A stretch of 64,000 bases of DNA from NCBI GenBank assembly GCA_013112725.1, contig JABFFZ010000013.1:23465-87464 (forward strand). The letters are read 5' to 3'. The stretch comes from Chloroflexota bacterium. Its GTDB lineage: Bacteria > Chloroflexota > Anaerolineae > Promineifilales > Promineifilaceae. Positions within the stretch are counted from its first letter, which is position 1, and every line of letters starts with the position of its first letter. Below are positions 50,917 to 58,830 of the stretch, piece after piece. The notes under the pieces were generated by a model, which ran no database searches, had not been told where the DNA came from, and saw only the letters and a list, made by a program, of their open reading frames with translations. A program made the translations under genes and the position numbers.

Positions 50917-52428
50917 ATGATCAACTCACCCCATCCCCGCCCCCTTAATCCGTTGGTTGACCGCAATCCATTTCGGCAGCAGCCGTTACCCACAGATGGT
51001 ACGCCCATCGCACCGCTGGCCGAAATCAAAGAGTTGCTGCCGGAGCCGGTGCTGCCAGATCGGGAAGGGTGGACGGCGCTTTATTGGCGCGCCTGGGAGG
51101 TGTTATGGGCTAACTTGCGCCAGCCCACATTAGAGAGTGGGTTTGTGTCCCCCTATGTGGCGCCGGCAGATAGTAATTATTTGTTGATGTGGGAGGCGGC
51201 TGTTTTAACCCAACTGGGGCTGTACGGCCGTCGCGCCTTTAACTTTATGGGGTTGCTCAATAATTTGTACGCCCACCAACACGATGACGGATTCATCTGC
51301 CGGGCCGTGAACCACCAGACCGGGCAGGATGGCTACTTTCCCTTTGACCCCAACAGCACTGGCCCCAATATGCTGGCCTGTGCCGAATGGCGTTATTTTC
51401 GGTTGAGTGGGGATGACGGCCGTCTTGCCGACGTGTTCTGGCTACTGCTGGCGCTGCATCAATGGTACCGCGACAACCGCACCTGGCCCGGTGGTGGCTA
51501 TTGGGCCACTGGCGTCAGCAGCCAGATGGATAACCAGCCGCGTGTGCCCAACAGCCGTGATCACCATCGTCATTGGACATGGGTGGACGCTACCATCCAG
51601 GCGGCGCTCAACTGCAACTGTCTGGCGCAAATGGCTGCCCACCTGGGGGAAGCCGATCTGGCGGCAGCCTTGAAAGAGGAACATTTAAAGTTGGCGGAAA
51701 TAATCAACCGGCGGTTGTGGAACGAGGAAACGCAATTTTACCAGGACGTGTCGCCAGACGGCCGTTTCAGCAGCATCAAAAGCATCGGCGCGTATTGGGC
51801 TTTGTTTGATAACGGCCTGGTACCGGAAAAGCGTCTCGCCGCCTTTGTGCAGGCGTTGCGGGAGAACTGGGCGTTTAATTTGCCGCACCGCATCCCCAGC
51901 ATATCGGCCGATAGTGAGGCATACAATGCGGAAACGGGCAATCGCTGGCGGGGTGGGGTCTGGCCGGATATGAACTTTATGGCGCTGCGGGGTCTGCGCA
52001 ACGTGGGACAGCATGTCCTGGCGCACGCCATCGCCTGCAACCATGTGCAGCACGTCTACCAGGTGTACCAGGATACCGGCTATTTTTGGGATAACTACGC
52101 GCCGGAGGCCGCCATGCCGGGCGAGCCAGCCCGGAAAAATGCCCTCACTGCCTGCGTCACCCCCATTGCCATGTTGCTAGAAGATGTGCTTGGCCTGACT
52201 CCCGATTGGCCGCACCGCCGCCTGTATTGGGATCGTCGCCTGGATACAGAGCAGGTGTACGGTGTGCGTCGTTACCCCCTGGGTGCGGACGGTGTGCTGG
52301 ATATTACCGGCGACCGGTTCCAGGTGACGCTAACCACCAATACGCCATTTACCCTGGTAATTCGGGATGCGGCCCAAAATCTGCAAACGGCCGTAAGCGC
52401 CGGTACAACCACCATTGATTTGACATAA
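50917..52428 (+). CDS. Alpha/alpha-barrel glycoside hydrolase (GH63/MGH-like)
   Basis: A 503-residue cytoplasmic glycoside hydrolase of the (alpha/alpha)6-barrel kind, most like GH63 mannosylglycerate hydrolases and related glucosidases. The signature region is APADSNYLLMWEAAVLTQLG, later GFICRAVNHQTGQDGYF, TTWVDATIQAALNCN-like RHWTWVDATIQAALN, and near the C-terminus NRWRGGVWPDMNFMALRGLR (catalytic Asp/Trp region) and ENYAPEAAMPG-like DNYAPEAAMPGEPARKNALT. It could turn over a compatible solute or a glucosyl donor. The ATG is close behind the upstream terminator, so the gene may have its own promoter within it. Confidence 0.8.
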   Translation: MINSPHPRPLNPLVDRNPFRQQPLPTDGTPIAPLAEIKELLPEPVLPDREGWTALYWRAWEVLWANLRQPTLESGFVSPYVAPADSNYLLMWEAAVLTQLGLYGRRAFNFMGLLNNLYAHQHDDGFICRAVNHQTGQDGYFPFDPNSTGPNMLACAEWRYFRLSGDDGRLADVFWLLLALHQWYRDNRTWPGGGYWATGVSSQMDNQPRVPNSRDHHRHWTWVDATIQAALNCNCLAQMAAHLGEADLAAALKEEHLKLAEIINRRLWNEETQFYQDVSPDGRFSSIKSIGAYWALFDNGLVPEKRLAAFVQALRENWAFNLPHRIPSISADSEAYNAETGNRWRGGVWPDMNFMALRGLRNVGQHVLAHAIACNHVQHVYQVYQDTGYFWDNYAPEAAMPGEPARKNALTACVTPIAMLLEDVLGLTPDWPHRRLYWDRRLDTEQVYGVRRYPLGADGVLDITGDRFQVTLTTNTPFTLVIRDAAQNLQTAVSAGTTTIDLT

Positions 52429-52431
52429 CTC

Positions 52432-53196
52432 GTGACCAGCCTGACTGTTGCCACCATTAACTTGCGTAACCGGGCCGACCGCTGGCGGCAGCGGCGGCAT
52501 GTGCTGGTGGCGCAACTGCTGGATGCCACGCCAGACCTGATCGCTTTGCAGGAAATCAGCTTTTCTATCGGCCAGGGGCGCTGGCTGCGTAACCAGATTA
52601 ATGCCCGGCTACCGCAAGGGAAACGGCCGTACACCCTGGTACAAAAACGCAAACAGCACTGGCAATACCGCAGCGAAGGGGTGGGCATTCTCTCCAGTTT
52701 GCCGGTGGTCTATACAGATTCTATCAACCTGGGCTACAACGGCCGTGTCGCCCTCCGCGCCAATATCACCCTGCCCGATCACCAGACGTTGGATTTTGTC
52801 ACCACCCATTTACACCATGTGGCGCACGACTATGAAGCCCGGCAGGAGCAGGCGCTGCGGCTGGTGGGCTGGCTGCGTAATACCCGCCCCACACCCCTGC
52901 AAATTGTTGCCGGTGACTTTAATGAACTGCCTGATGGCCTGGCGACACGGGTGATGAAACAGAATTTCCGTTCGGTGTATGCCATGCGGCACGGCCGTGA
53001 TCCGTTGGCAACTTTTCCCACCGCCCTATCAGGCATAGCGGCTGACAGTTGGGCCGGCTGCCTGGATTACATCTTTGTCACCCCCGCCATCACCCACATC
53101 ACCACCGCTGCCATTTTTTGTGACAAACCCGCCCCCGACGATGACACCCTTTACCCATCCGACCATGTGGGCCTCATCGCCACCATCGAGCTTTAA
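52432..53196 (+). CDS. Endonuclease/exonuclease/phosphatase family protein
   Basis: A 254-residue metal-dependent hydrolase of the DNase I/inositol-phosphatase fold. Catalytic positions are visible: VATINLRNRADR (N), ALQEISFS (E), TTHLHHV (His), VAGDFNELPDG (D-x-N) and SDHVGLIA (final D-H). The start is a GTG at 52432, three bases after the glycoside hydrolase stop, so the pair is co-transcribed. The substrate is unknown: DNA, RNA, phospholipid or sugar phosphate are all possible. Confidence 0.88.
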   Translation: MTSLTVATINLRNRADRWRQRRHVLVAQLLDATPDLIALQEISFSIGQGRWLRNQINARLPQGKRPYTLVQKRKQHWQYRSEGVGILSSLPVVYTDSINLGYNGRVALRANITLPDHQTLDFVTTHLHHVAHDYEARQEQALRLVGWLRNTRPTPLQIVAGDFNELPDGLATRVMKQNFRSVYAMRHGRDPLATFPTALSGIAADSWAGCLDYIFVTPAITHITTAAIFCDKPAPDDDTLYPSDHVGLIATIEL

Positions 53197-53244
53197 GCAG
53201 TGGACAGATGAGGCTAATTTAGCCACAATTGGTAACATATAACT

Positions 53245-54189
53245 ATGATCTCAATTGTCGCTCCCGTTTATAACGAAGAACAGGTATTACCGGAACTGCA
53301 CCGCCGCGTAGCCGGGGTGATGGATACCCTGGGTGAACCCTGGGAATTGGTGTTGGTGAATGATGGCAGCCGGGACCGTTCGGCCACCGTGATTGCCGAA
53401 TTGAACCGACAAGATGCCCGTGTGAAGGGCATCAGCTTTTCGCGCAATTTTGGTTTCCAGGTGGCCGTCACCGCCGGGCTGGATTTTGCCAGCGGCGACG
53501 CCGTTATTTTGACCGATGCGGATTTGCAGGACCCACCGGAACTGTACCCGGACATGATTGCCAAATGGCGCGAGGGGTTTGATGTCGTTTACGGCGTGCG
53601 CGCCAGCCGGGTGGGTGAAACCCGCTTTAAGCTGTGGACGGCAAAGCTGTTTTATCGCCTGATTCGGCGCATCACCAAAATTGACATTCCGCTGGATACC
53701 GGTGACTTTCGATTGATGGACCGGCGGGTGGTAAAGGCCATTCGCAGTATGCCGGAGCGCAACCGTTTTTTGCGCGGCATGGTGCCCTGGGTGGGCTTCC
53801 GGCAGACGGGTGTGCCCTATGAACGGGCCAGCCGCTATGCCGGGGAGTCGAAGTTTAGCAGCGTCAAACAGATGCTGCCTTTTGCCCTGGATGCTATCAC
53901 CAGCTTTTCTTATCTGCCGCTGCAACTGGCGACGTATTTGGGCTTTTTTATGGCCGGTCTGGCGGCATTGGCGATTGTGGCGGTGGTGTTGGTGCGGTTA
54001 TTCGGCCCATCTGCCCCCTTGCTGGGGCAAGCCACCACCCTGGTAGCCGTCTTGTTTTTGGGCGGGGTACAGCTCATCTGCCTGGGTATCATTGGCGAGT
54101 ACCTGGGGCGTATTTATGACGAGGTAAAGGAACGGCCGTTGTACCTGATCGATCAATTGTGGGGGTTTGAAGGGGGCAGCGATAAATGA
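53245..54189 (+). CDS. Family 2 glycosyltransferase with two C-terminal membrane helices
   Basis: A 314-residue membrane-attached glycosyltransferase that would load a sugar onto undecaprenyl phosphate (DPMS/ArnC/GtrB type). It has the GT-A head ([60 protein letters not shown]), [20 protein letters not shown], then [20 protein letters not shown]. Two membrane helices follow (about 228-255 and 263-285). It should supply the polyprenyl-phosphate sugar used by the GT-C enzymes nearby. Its last codons are part of a hairpin that overlaps the stop. Confidence 0.93.
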   Translation: MISIVAPVYNEEQVLPELHRRVAGVMDTLGEPWELVLVNDGSRDRSATVIAELNRQDARVKGISFSRNFGFQVAVTAGLDFASGDAVILTDADLQDPPELYPDMIAKWREGFDVVYGVRASRVGETRFKLWTAKLFYRLIRRITKIDIPLDTGDFRLMDRRVVKAIRSMPERNRFLRGMVPWVGFRQTGVPYERASRYAGESKFSSVKQMLPFALDAITSFSYLPLQLATYLGFFMAGLAALAIVAVVLVRLFGPSAPLLGQATTLVAVLFLGGVQLICLGIIGEYLGRIYDEVKERPLYLIDQLWGFEGGSDK

Positions 54190-54220
54190 GGATTACATCA
54201 ATCCTCATTTGTCGCTGCCC
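54174..54220. terminator. Inverted copy of the glycosyltransferase gene end
   Basis: Arms GGGCAGCGATAAATGAGGATT (one base at the end omitted would still match) span 54174-54194 and 54200-54220, 21 bases with one mismatch. The left arm includes codons GSDK and the TGA stop. It serves as the terminator before the tRNA gene. Confidence 0.85.
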
Positions 54221-54253
54221 GTTTTGTTCGTTATAATTTCTGCCACTTAAGAA

Positions 54254-54327
54254 GGCGCCATAGCTCAGTTGGTTAGAGCGAGGGACTCATAAGCCCTAGG
54301 TCACTGGTTCAAGTCCAGTTGGCGTCA
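54254..54327 (+). tRNA. tRNA with CAU anticodon (elongator Met or Ile2)
   Basis: A 74-base cloverleaf: acceptor GGCGCCA/TGGCGTC, D arm GCTC/GAGC with loop AGTTGGTTA, anticodon CAT at 54288-54290, T arm ACTGG/CCAGT with TTCAAGT, discriminator A. The 1-72 pair is G-C, so it is not the initiator. The choice between elongator Met and lysidine-modified Ile2 is open; the T arm resembles Ile2. Position 31-39 is an A-G mismatch. A terminator stem follows at 54340. Confidence 0.93.
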
Positions 54328-54339
54328 TCAGGAACCAGA

Positions 54340-54366
54340 AGCCGCTCCGTGAGGGGTGGCTTTTTT
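54340..54366 (+). terminator. Terminator after the tRNA
   Basis: Stem AGCCGCTCC/GGGGTGGCT with a GTGA loop (54340-54361), then six T. Confidence 0.85.
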
Positions 54367-54410
54367 ATTGCATGCTGCGTGACCCACGGGCCACGCAGCA
54401 CACATCACAC

Positions 54411-56876
54411 ATGACGGCACTGGCACACATACAAAAACGAGGCTGGCTGTTTGCCCTGGTGGGTGTATTGGCGGCGCTGCTGTGGTTGTGGGCGGGGGAA
54501 CCGGCACGGCCGTCCACCCTTTCTCCGGTCATGGCGCCGATTACGGCCGTAGACATCAACCAGGGGCGGCTCAATGCCGTGCCACCTTCGCCACGCAGCG
54601 GGCCAGACGGCTGGCGCATCCGGCAGGATTTTGTGGCCGGGCATAATGGCCTGCGCGAAATTGAGCTGATCCTGGCCCGTAATGGCGAACCGGACGCGGA
54701 CGAGGACGGCCGTTTCACCCTCACCCTCTTTGATGATGCCGGCAATGCCATCAGCCAGCGCGCGTTGTTCACACGCAATTTCCGGCATAACCACACCTAC
54801 ACATTTTCTTTCCCGGTGCAGATCGCTTCCGCCGGGCGGCGCTATGTGTTGGAATTGAGCGGCAATGAAACCAATCCGCTGACGGTGTGGGGGTATGACC
54901 TGGATGTGATGGGCAGCGGGCAGGCGGTGGTGGTAGCAGAGGGAGAGCCGCCGGGCACGGCCGTGCAAGACCTCCGCTTCATCACCCGCTACCAACTCCT
55001 GCCCACAGAAGCCATTTCCACCTTAGCCAGCCAGGTATGGCGCAATGGCGTCATTATCTTGCTGGCGCTGCTGTTCATCCCTTTGCCCGGCGTGTTGTTA
55101 TTGCAGTTGCCTCCCTTACGTTGGCGGGCTTGGGACGGCATGGCCTGGTGGGGTACGGCGCTGGCATTGGGCACGGCCGTTTGGCCCCTCATCTGGTACG
55201 TCTTCACCCTGCTCGGCGGCCATTTCGCCGGCTGGCTGCTGTGGGTGATGGTGATAGGGTGTTTAAGTGTTTACGTGTTCCTGTATTTACGTTTTCACGC
55301 ATCACGCATCATGCATCACGCATCACCCCATCACCTGCTCCTCCTGCTCATCTTAACCGCCGGCTTCGCCGTGCGGCTGCTGGCGGTGCGCGATTTGGCC
55401 GCGCCGCCCTGGGTGGATGCGGGTCGCCATGCGTTGATCACGGCCGTGATGGTGGCCAACGGCCAGACCATTTCTGATTATGCCCCTTATCTGCCCGTAG
55501 ACCGTTTCCCCTACCACTTTGGCTTTCACACCATTTCCGCCAGCCTGGCGCTGATGACAGGCTGGCCGTTGGAGCGGCTGCTGTTGGTGTTGGGGCAGTT
55601 GTTGAATGCGCTGGTACCGTTGACGGTGTACACAGCCGTGTGGCTGATGACCCGTCGCCGTAACCCCGCCATCCTGGCGGCATTTTTCGTAGCCATCCCC
55701 TTCTTCTTCCCCGCCTATTACGCTACCTGGGGCCGTTTTACCCAACTGACCGCCATGCTGGTGATGCCCGTGCTGCTGGCCTTTACCTGGCTGCTGGTTC
55801 GTGGCGGCGCGCGCTGGAAACGAGGTTGGTGGGTAGTAGCATTGCTGGCGGCAGGCGTTTTTTATATACACTTCCGTGTTTTTTTGTTTTATGTGCCTTT
55901 TGTGGCTGTGCTGTGGCTGTGGAGTTGGGGGCGGCACGGCCGTTGGCTGCTGTTGAGTGGGTTGCTGGCGATATTGTTCACGTTGCCGCGCTTGTTAACC
56001 CTCACCACCATCACCGAGCCGGTGCAGGCGATCAGCTACAACCTGCCCAACTACAATGAGTTTCCCCGCTCTTATATCAACTCTGGTTGGGATCGCTGGT
56101 TCATCTGGCTGGCAGGGTTCCTGCTTTTGCCGTTACTGATTGGCCTGCTACGGCGGCGGCGCTGGACGGCGCTGCCGGTAGCGTTGCTGTTATGGGTTGG
56201 GCTGCTCTTTTTGCTGCTGGCGGGGGAGTATCTGGGGCTGCCCAGCACCTCATTGGTGAATCTGAACAGCATGTATATCACCTTGTTTTTACCGTTAGCA
56301 ATCTTTCTAGGCGTGATGCTGGAGCAGGTGTGGCGCTGGCTGCGGCAGTCGCATTGGGTGTTGCTGGTGTGGGTGTATGTGGCGGCGGGGGTGTTGGTTA
56401 CGGCCGTGACCCTCTTCGGTTTGCGCCAGCAAATCGGCATCTTCAACCCGGACACCATTCTCGTGCGCCCCGCCGATCTGCCCGCGCTGGCCTGGCTGGA
56501 TGAAAACGTACCCGCCGACGCCAAGATCGCCGTTAACAGTTGGAAATGGTTGGGCGAAACGTGGGCCGGTGGCGATGGCGGCGCGTGGATCGTCCCCCTA
56601 AACCAACCACCGCGCACCACCACCACACCCCCGGCCGATTACATCTACAGTCCGGCGTTGGCGCAGGAAGTACGGGCGTTTAACGAGGCGGCGACGGCCG
56701 TGACCGATTGGGCGGCTGCGGACACGGCCGTGTGGCTGCGTGAGCAAGGCATTACCCACCTCTTTGTCGGCCAACGCGGCGGTTTCCTCGACCCCGCCGC
56801 CCTCCACCGCAACCCCGGCTTACGGGTGATTTATGCGGCCGATGGGGTGTTTGTTTTTGAGGTAGTAGGAGATTAG
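54411..56876 (+). CDS. Large GT-C-like membrane glycosyltransferase
   Basis: An 821-residue membrane protein: one N-terminal helix (about 9-27), an outer beta domain of about 170 residues (GWRIRQDFVAGHNGLREIEL, FTLTLFDDAGNAISQRALFT), then about 12 helices and an outer C-terminal region. The loop PPWVDAGRHALITAVMVANG, followed by YLPVDRFPYHFGFHTISASL, resembles GT-C donors' acidic loops. It probably works on a surface glycan. The start is uncertain: I chose MTALAHIQ because the preceding 13 codons lie in a repeat. Words GTGTTTAAGTGTTTACGTG and CACGCATCACGCATC are embedded in frame at about 55256-55330. The stop codon is part of the family C palindrome. Confidence 0.75.
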   Translation: MTALAHIQKRGWLFALVGVLAALLWLWAGEPARPSTLSPVMAPITAVDINQGRLNAVPPSPRSGPDGWRIRQDFVAGHNGLREIELILARNGEPDADEDGRFTLTLFDDAGNAISQRALFTRNFRHNHTYTFSFPVQIASAGRRYVLELSGNETNPLTVWGYDLDVMGSGQAVVVAEGEPPGTAVQDLRFITRYQLLPTEAISTLASQVWRNGVIILLALLFIPLPGVLLLQLPPLRWRAWDGMAWWGTALALGTAVWPLIWYVFTLLGGHFAGWLLWVMVIGCLSVYVFLYLRFHASRIMHHASPHHLLLLLILTAGFAVRLLAVRDLAAPPWVDAGRHALITAVMVANGQTISDYAPYLPVDRFPYHFGFHTISASLALMTGWPLERLLLVLGQLLNALVPLTVYTAVWLMTRRRNPAILAAFFVAIPFFFPAYYATWGRFTQLTAMLVMPVLLAFTWLLVRGGARWKRGWWVVALLAAGVFYIHFRVFLFYVPFVAVLWLWSWGRHGRWLLLSGLLAILFTLPRLLTLTTITEPVQAISYNLPNYNEFPRSYINSGWDRWFIWLAGFLLLPLLIGLLRRRRWTALPVALLLWVGLLFLLLAGEYLGLPSTSLVNLNSMYITLFLPLAIFLGVMLEQVWRWLRQSHWVLLVWVYVAAGVLVTAVTLFGLRQQIGIFNPDTILVRPADLPALAWLDENVPADAKIAVNSWKWLGETWAGGDGGAWIVPLNQPPRTTTTPPADYIYSPALAQEVRAFNEAATAVTDWAAADTAVWLREQGITHLFVGQRGGFLDPAALHRNPGLRVIYAADGVFVFEVVGD
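55256..55330. repeat. Word repeats (families A and F) inside a membrane-protein gene
   Basis: GGGTGTTTAAGTGTTTACGT and TTCCTGTATTTACG run into TCACGCATCACGCATCATGC and ATCACGCATCACCCC. They encode LSVYVFLYLRFHASRIMHHA and SPHH, placing a His-rich stretch at the end of a membrane helix. Confidence 0.7.
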
Positions 56877-56918
56877 AGATTGGAGATTGGGTAATCTCTA
56901 ATCTCCAATCTCTACAGG
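56866..56918. repeat. GAGATTGG-type palindrome (family C) between convergent genes
   Basis: GTAGGAGATTAGAGATTGG and AGATTGGGTAATCTCTAATC, then CCAATCTCTACAG, form a hairpin. The plus-strand glycosyltransferase stop TAG is at 56874-56876 and the minus-strand ThrRS stop (TAG, complement of 56912-56914) is in the other arm, so the element ends both genes. Confidence 0.9.
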
Positions 56919-58711
56919 TGGGGACTACGGCCGTCCACCACCCCCTTCACATGCTGCACAAACGCCGCCACGGCCACACCCTGCTGTTGTATACCACTCC
57001 GTTCCCGCACCGATACCGTGCCATCGGCCATTTCCTGGTCGCCCACAATCAGCATGTACGGCAGCTTCATCTGCTGTGCCTGGCGCACTTTGGCGTTCAT
57101 GCGCTCGCTGCCCACCATTGCCTGCGCCCGGATGCCCGTCGCCCGCAGTTGCGCCGTCAGTTCTGCCGCATACGCCTGGTGCGCGTCCGTAATCGGAATC
57201 ACCCGCACCTGCTCCGGTGACAGCCAGACCGGGAAATTGCCGGCGTAATGCTCAATCAAAAAGCCGATAAACCGCTCATGGCTGCCCAACGGCGCGCGAT
57301 GGATGCAAAAGGGCATTTCCGAGACCCCCTGTTCATTCGTAAACGTCAGATCAAACCGGGCCGGCTGCGCAAAATCCACCTGATTCGTGGCAATGGAAAA
57401 CTCCCGGCCAATGGCGCTCCAGATTTGCACATCAATCTTTGGTCCATAAAACGCCGCCTCATCGTCCGCCTCCACAAAGGGCACGTTTTCGCTGATCATC
57501 ACCTGGCGGATGAGATCCTCCATTTTCAGCCACATCGTTTCGTCGTCCACATACTTTTTGCCCAGACCGGCTTTGCTGTGTTTGCTCAGGCGCATCACGT
57601 ACTTGTCAATACCAAACAGGGCAAAATAATGGCGGTATAGCGCCAGCACCGCGCTAAATTCGGCCGCCAACTGTGATTCAGCGCAGTAGATGTGGGCGTC
57701 ATTTTGCGTCTGCCCACGCACCCGCAACAGCCCCATCAGCGTGCCACTCTGCTCATAGCGGTACACCGTGCCATACTCCGATAGACGCAGCGACAGGTCA
57801 CGGTAACTGCGCGGCTTGCTGCCGAAGATTTTGTGGTGAAAGGGGCAGTTCATCGGTTTCAGGTAATACGTCGCCCCTTCCCGCTCCATGCCGGCGTACA
57901 TCTCATCTTCGTAATAGGGCAGATGGCCGCTGCGCAGATAGAGCGCTTCTTTGGCAATATGGGGCGTACTGACGTACACGTACCTGGCGGCGTCTTCCAT
58001 TTCCCGCGCCAGCCTTTCCAACTCTTCGCGCAAGATGTTGCCGTTGGGCAGCCACAGCGGCAGCCCCGGCCCAATTTCGTCATCGAGGATAAAAATATCC
58101 AGTTCCCGGCCCAGTTTGCGATGGTCGCGCTGCCGGGCTTCTGCCAGCATGTGCAAATGGGCTTTGAGTTCTTGTTTATGGGGCCAGGCCGTGCCGTAGA
58201 TGCGCTGCAACATGGGCCGGTTTTCGTCGCCGCGCCAGTAGGCGCCGGCAATGCTCATCAACTGGAAAGCGTCCGGCGCAATCTGCCCCGTGTGGGCCAC
58301 GTGCGGCCCCCGGCACAAATCCTCAAAGCTGTCTTGCCGGTACGTGCTGATCGGCTCGCCGGAGTGGGACAGTTCGTCAATCAGTTCCAGCTTGTAGGGC
58401 TGGTCGTGGAATAGTTGGCGGGCTTCAGCGGCGCTGATTTCGCGGTAGACCAGCGGATGTTTCCCGGCGATAATCTGGCGCATTCGTTTTTCCAACCAGG
58501 GCAGATCATCCGGCTTGAAGGTACGGCGACGGCCGTCGTCATCCAGTCCCAGGTCAAAATCATAATAAAAGCCGTTGTCAATGGGCGGGCCAATCGCCAG
58601 TTTGGCCGCCGGGTACAGCGCCAACACCGCCTGCGCCAACACATGCGCGGCCGTGTGCCGGATGCGGTACAAATCAGACAGTTCATAGGGTTGTTGGTTC
58701 TGATCAGACAT
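56912..58711 (-). CDS. thrS: Threonyl-tRNA synthetase paralogue 2 (no TGS domain)
   Basis: A 599-residue class II synthetase charging tRNA-Thr. It begins directly at the editing domain (LYRIRHTAAHVLAQAVLALY, with the HTAAH zinc-binding motif), so it lacks the N-terminal TGS domain of most bacterial ThrRS. The catalytic domain has MNCPFHHKIFGSKPRSYRDL (zinc Cys and His), YGTVYRYEQSGTLMGLLRVR (class II motif 2) and MPFCIHRAPLGSHERFIGFL (motif 3 region). The anticodon-binding domain is VRVIPITDAHQAYAAELTAQ to MLIVGDQEMADGTVSVRERS. It differs clearly from the paralogue at 58831-60657. AAGGAGGACAGT precedes the ATG. A terminator and a separate hairpin lie between the two genes. Confidence 0.93.
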   Translation of the reverse strand: MSDQNQQPYELSDLYRIRHTAAHVLAQAVLALYPAAKLAIGPPIDNGFYYDFDLGLDDDGRRRTFKPDDLPWLEKRMRQIIAGKHPLVYREISAAEARQLFHDQPYKLELIDELSHSGEPISTYRQDSFEDLCRGPHVAHTGQIAPDAFQLMSIAGAYWRGDENRPMLQRIYGTAWPHKQELKAHLHMLAEARQRDHRKLGRELDIFILDDEIGPGLPLWLPNGNILREELERLAREMEDAARYVYVSTPHIAKEALYLRSGHLPYYEDEMYAGMEREGATYYLKPMNCPFHHKIFGSKPRSYRDLSLRLSEYGTVYRYEQSGTLMGLLRVRGQTQNDAHIYCAESQLAAEFSAVLALYRHYFALFGIDKYVMRLSKHSKAGLGKKYVDDETMWLKMEDLIRQVMISENVPFVEADDEAAFYGPKIDVQIWSAIGREFSIATNQVDFAQPARFDLTFTNEQGVSEMPFCIHRAPLGSHERFIGFLIEHYAGNFPVWLSPEQVRVIPITDAHQAYAAELTAQLRATGIRAQAMVGSERMNAKVRQAQQMKLPYMLIVGDQEMADGTVSVRERSGIQQQGVAVAAFVQHVKGVVDGRSPHL

Positions 58712-58723
58712 ACTGTCCTCCTT

Positions 58724-58750
58724 GTAACGCGAATTGGCAATTCGCGTTAC
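58724..58750 (-). repeat. 12-bp perfect hairpin in the leader of thrS paralogue 2
   Basis: GTAACGCGAATT, three bases, AATTCGCGTTAC, just before the ribosome site of thrS paralogue 2. It may hide or stabilise the 5' end of its mRNA. Confidence 0.7.
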
Positions 58751-58755
58751 GAAAA

Positions 58756-58782
58756 CAAAAAGGCCGCTCGTAGGAGCGGCCT
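58756..58782 (-). terminator. Terminator between the two thrS genes
   Basis: Stem AGGCCGCTC/GAGCGGCCT (58761-58782) followed on the minus strand by a T run (TTTTTG). It should end or reduce transcription from the T-box-controlled upstream gene. Confidence 0.9.
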
Positions 58783-58787
58783 CTGTT

Positions 58788-58820
58788 ACTGCTTACTGTT
58801 CACTGCTAACTGCTTACTGA
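58788..58820. repeat. AGCAGTTAGCAGTGAACAG-type repeat (family D)
   Basis: Minus-strand words CAGTAAGCAGTTAGCAGTG and AACAGTAAGCAGTAAC immediately after the first thrS gene. The same words recur in the T-box leader at 60796-60889. Confidence 0.75.
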
Positions 58821-58830
58821 CTCAAGCCGC

